A stretch of DNA of 64,000 nucleotides, from NCBI RefSeq assembly GCF_932294415.1, contig NC_065544.1:28783210-28847209 (forward strand). Direction: 5' to 3'. Both the position numbers and the translations under genes were made by a program. Below, in pieces: positions 63,728-64,000 of this stretch. The notes below the pieces were generated by a model that worked only from the letters and a program-made list of their open reading frames with translations, did no database searches and had not been told where the DNA came from. Every line of letters starts with the position of its first letter. Within the stretch, counting starts at the first letter, position 1. Origin of the DNA: Quercus robur (lineage: Eukaryota; Streptophyta; Magnoliopsida; Fagales; Fagaceae).

Positions 63728-64000
63728 ATGGAGGACCACTCTTTTGTTGTTGGTCAAGAGTTTCCTGATGTCAAATCTTTCCGGAATGCAATTAAAGAAG
63801 CTGCAATTGCACAACACTTTGAGCTACGTATTATAAAAAGTGACCTGATCCGTTACTTTGCAAAGTGTGCTGCCGAGGGTTGTCCATGGCGCATCCGTGC
63901 AGTTAAGCTTCCTAATGCCCCTACTTTCACGATAAGAAGCCTTGAAGGGATACATACCTGTGGGAGAAATGCACAAAACGGGCACCATCAGGCTTCTGTA
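63728..64000 (+). CDS. MuDR/MUSTANG-type domesticated transposase, 5' part
   Basis: Ninety-one codons are visible and the frame is open at the window edge. The start MEDHSFVVGQEFPDVKSFRN is followed by AIAQHFELRIIKSD, YFAKCAAEGCPWRIRA, PTFTIRSLEGIHTCGR and NGHHQASV. This is the N-terminal MuDR transposase domain with its C-C-H-C zinc-binding residues (CAAEGC...HTC). It is very like plant MUSTANG proteins, which are Mutator transposases retained as host genes, nuclear and DNA-binding. No terminal inverted repeat or damage is seen in the visible part, which favours a host gene over a live transposon. An in-frame TGA lies about 20 bases upstream, so 63728 is the first usable ATG unless an exon joins in between. 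Confidence 0.75.
   Translation, partial: MEDHSFVVGQEFPDVKSFRNAIKEAAIAQHFELRIIKSDLIRYFAKCAAEGCPWRIRAVKLPNAPTFTIRSLEGIHTCGRNAQNGHHQASV

Overview
The window is nuclear DNA of a dicotyledonous plant, most likely a woody species. It has long AT-rich introns with GT-AG borders, many poly-A/poly-T tracts, and a dense load of LINEs, SINEs, MITEs and LTR-like pieces. The repeat style reminds me of Fagales trees, but that placement is an inference from memory.

Five host genes can be modelled. (1) A plastid-type proline iminopeptidase, + strand, 985-12545, 11 exons, 402 aa. (2) A basic, Ser/Lys-rich protein with a TPX2-like KPFRLRTDER motif and two KEN boxes, - strand, 23668-20195, 9 exons, 725 aa. (3) A complete squalene epoxidase, + strand, 35112-39551, 8 exons, 524 aa, with a TATA box upstream. 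(4) An intronless Cgr1/CCDC86-type rRNA-processing protein, - strand, 59091-58525, 188 aa. (5) The first 91 codons of a MuDR/MUSTANG-type domesticated transposase gene, + strand, from 63728 and cut by the window end. The squalene epoxidase is followed in tandem by a second copy (44665-56596). All eight exons of that copy can still be traced, but it carries frameshifts and a changed splice donor and is a pseudogene.

Layout. 1-12.5 kb: the peptidase gene, whose introns hold a MITE-like element and a decayed LINE split by a later retroposon. 12.5-19.2 kb: two LINE remnants, the second about 4.1 kb with endonuclease, reverse transcriptase and RNase H regions and a poly-A tail. 20.2-23.7 kb: the TPX2-like gene. 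25.7-26.8 kb: a short terminal-inverted-repeat element carrying two fused exon pieces of a plastid 2-oxoglutarate/malate translocator. 27-35 kb: repeats and a possible solo LTR. 35.1-56.6 kb: squalene epoxidase and its broken twin. The twin's intron 1 contains an almost complete 5.8-kb LINE with perfect 11-bp target duplications, and its intron 3 contains two nested DNA transposons. 57.8 kb: an orphan SnRK2-kinase exon. 58.5-64 kb: the Cgr1 gene and the start of the MUSTANG-type gene.

The genes do not form one pathway; this is ordinary plant gene order with heavy transposon traffic. The points most worth a second look are the decayed squalene epoxidase duplicate, the translocator-carrying element, the SnRK2 exon fragment, the KEN boxes, and the several short tandem duplications. 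I saw no clearly new biological system.
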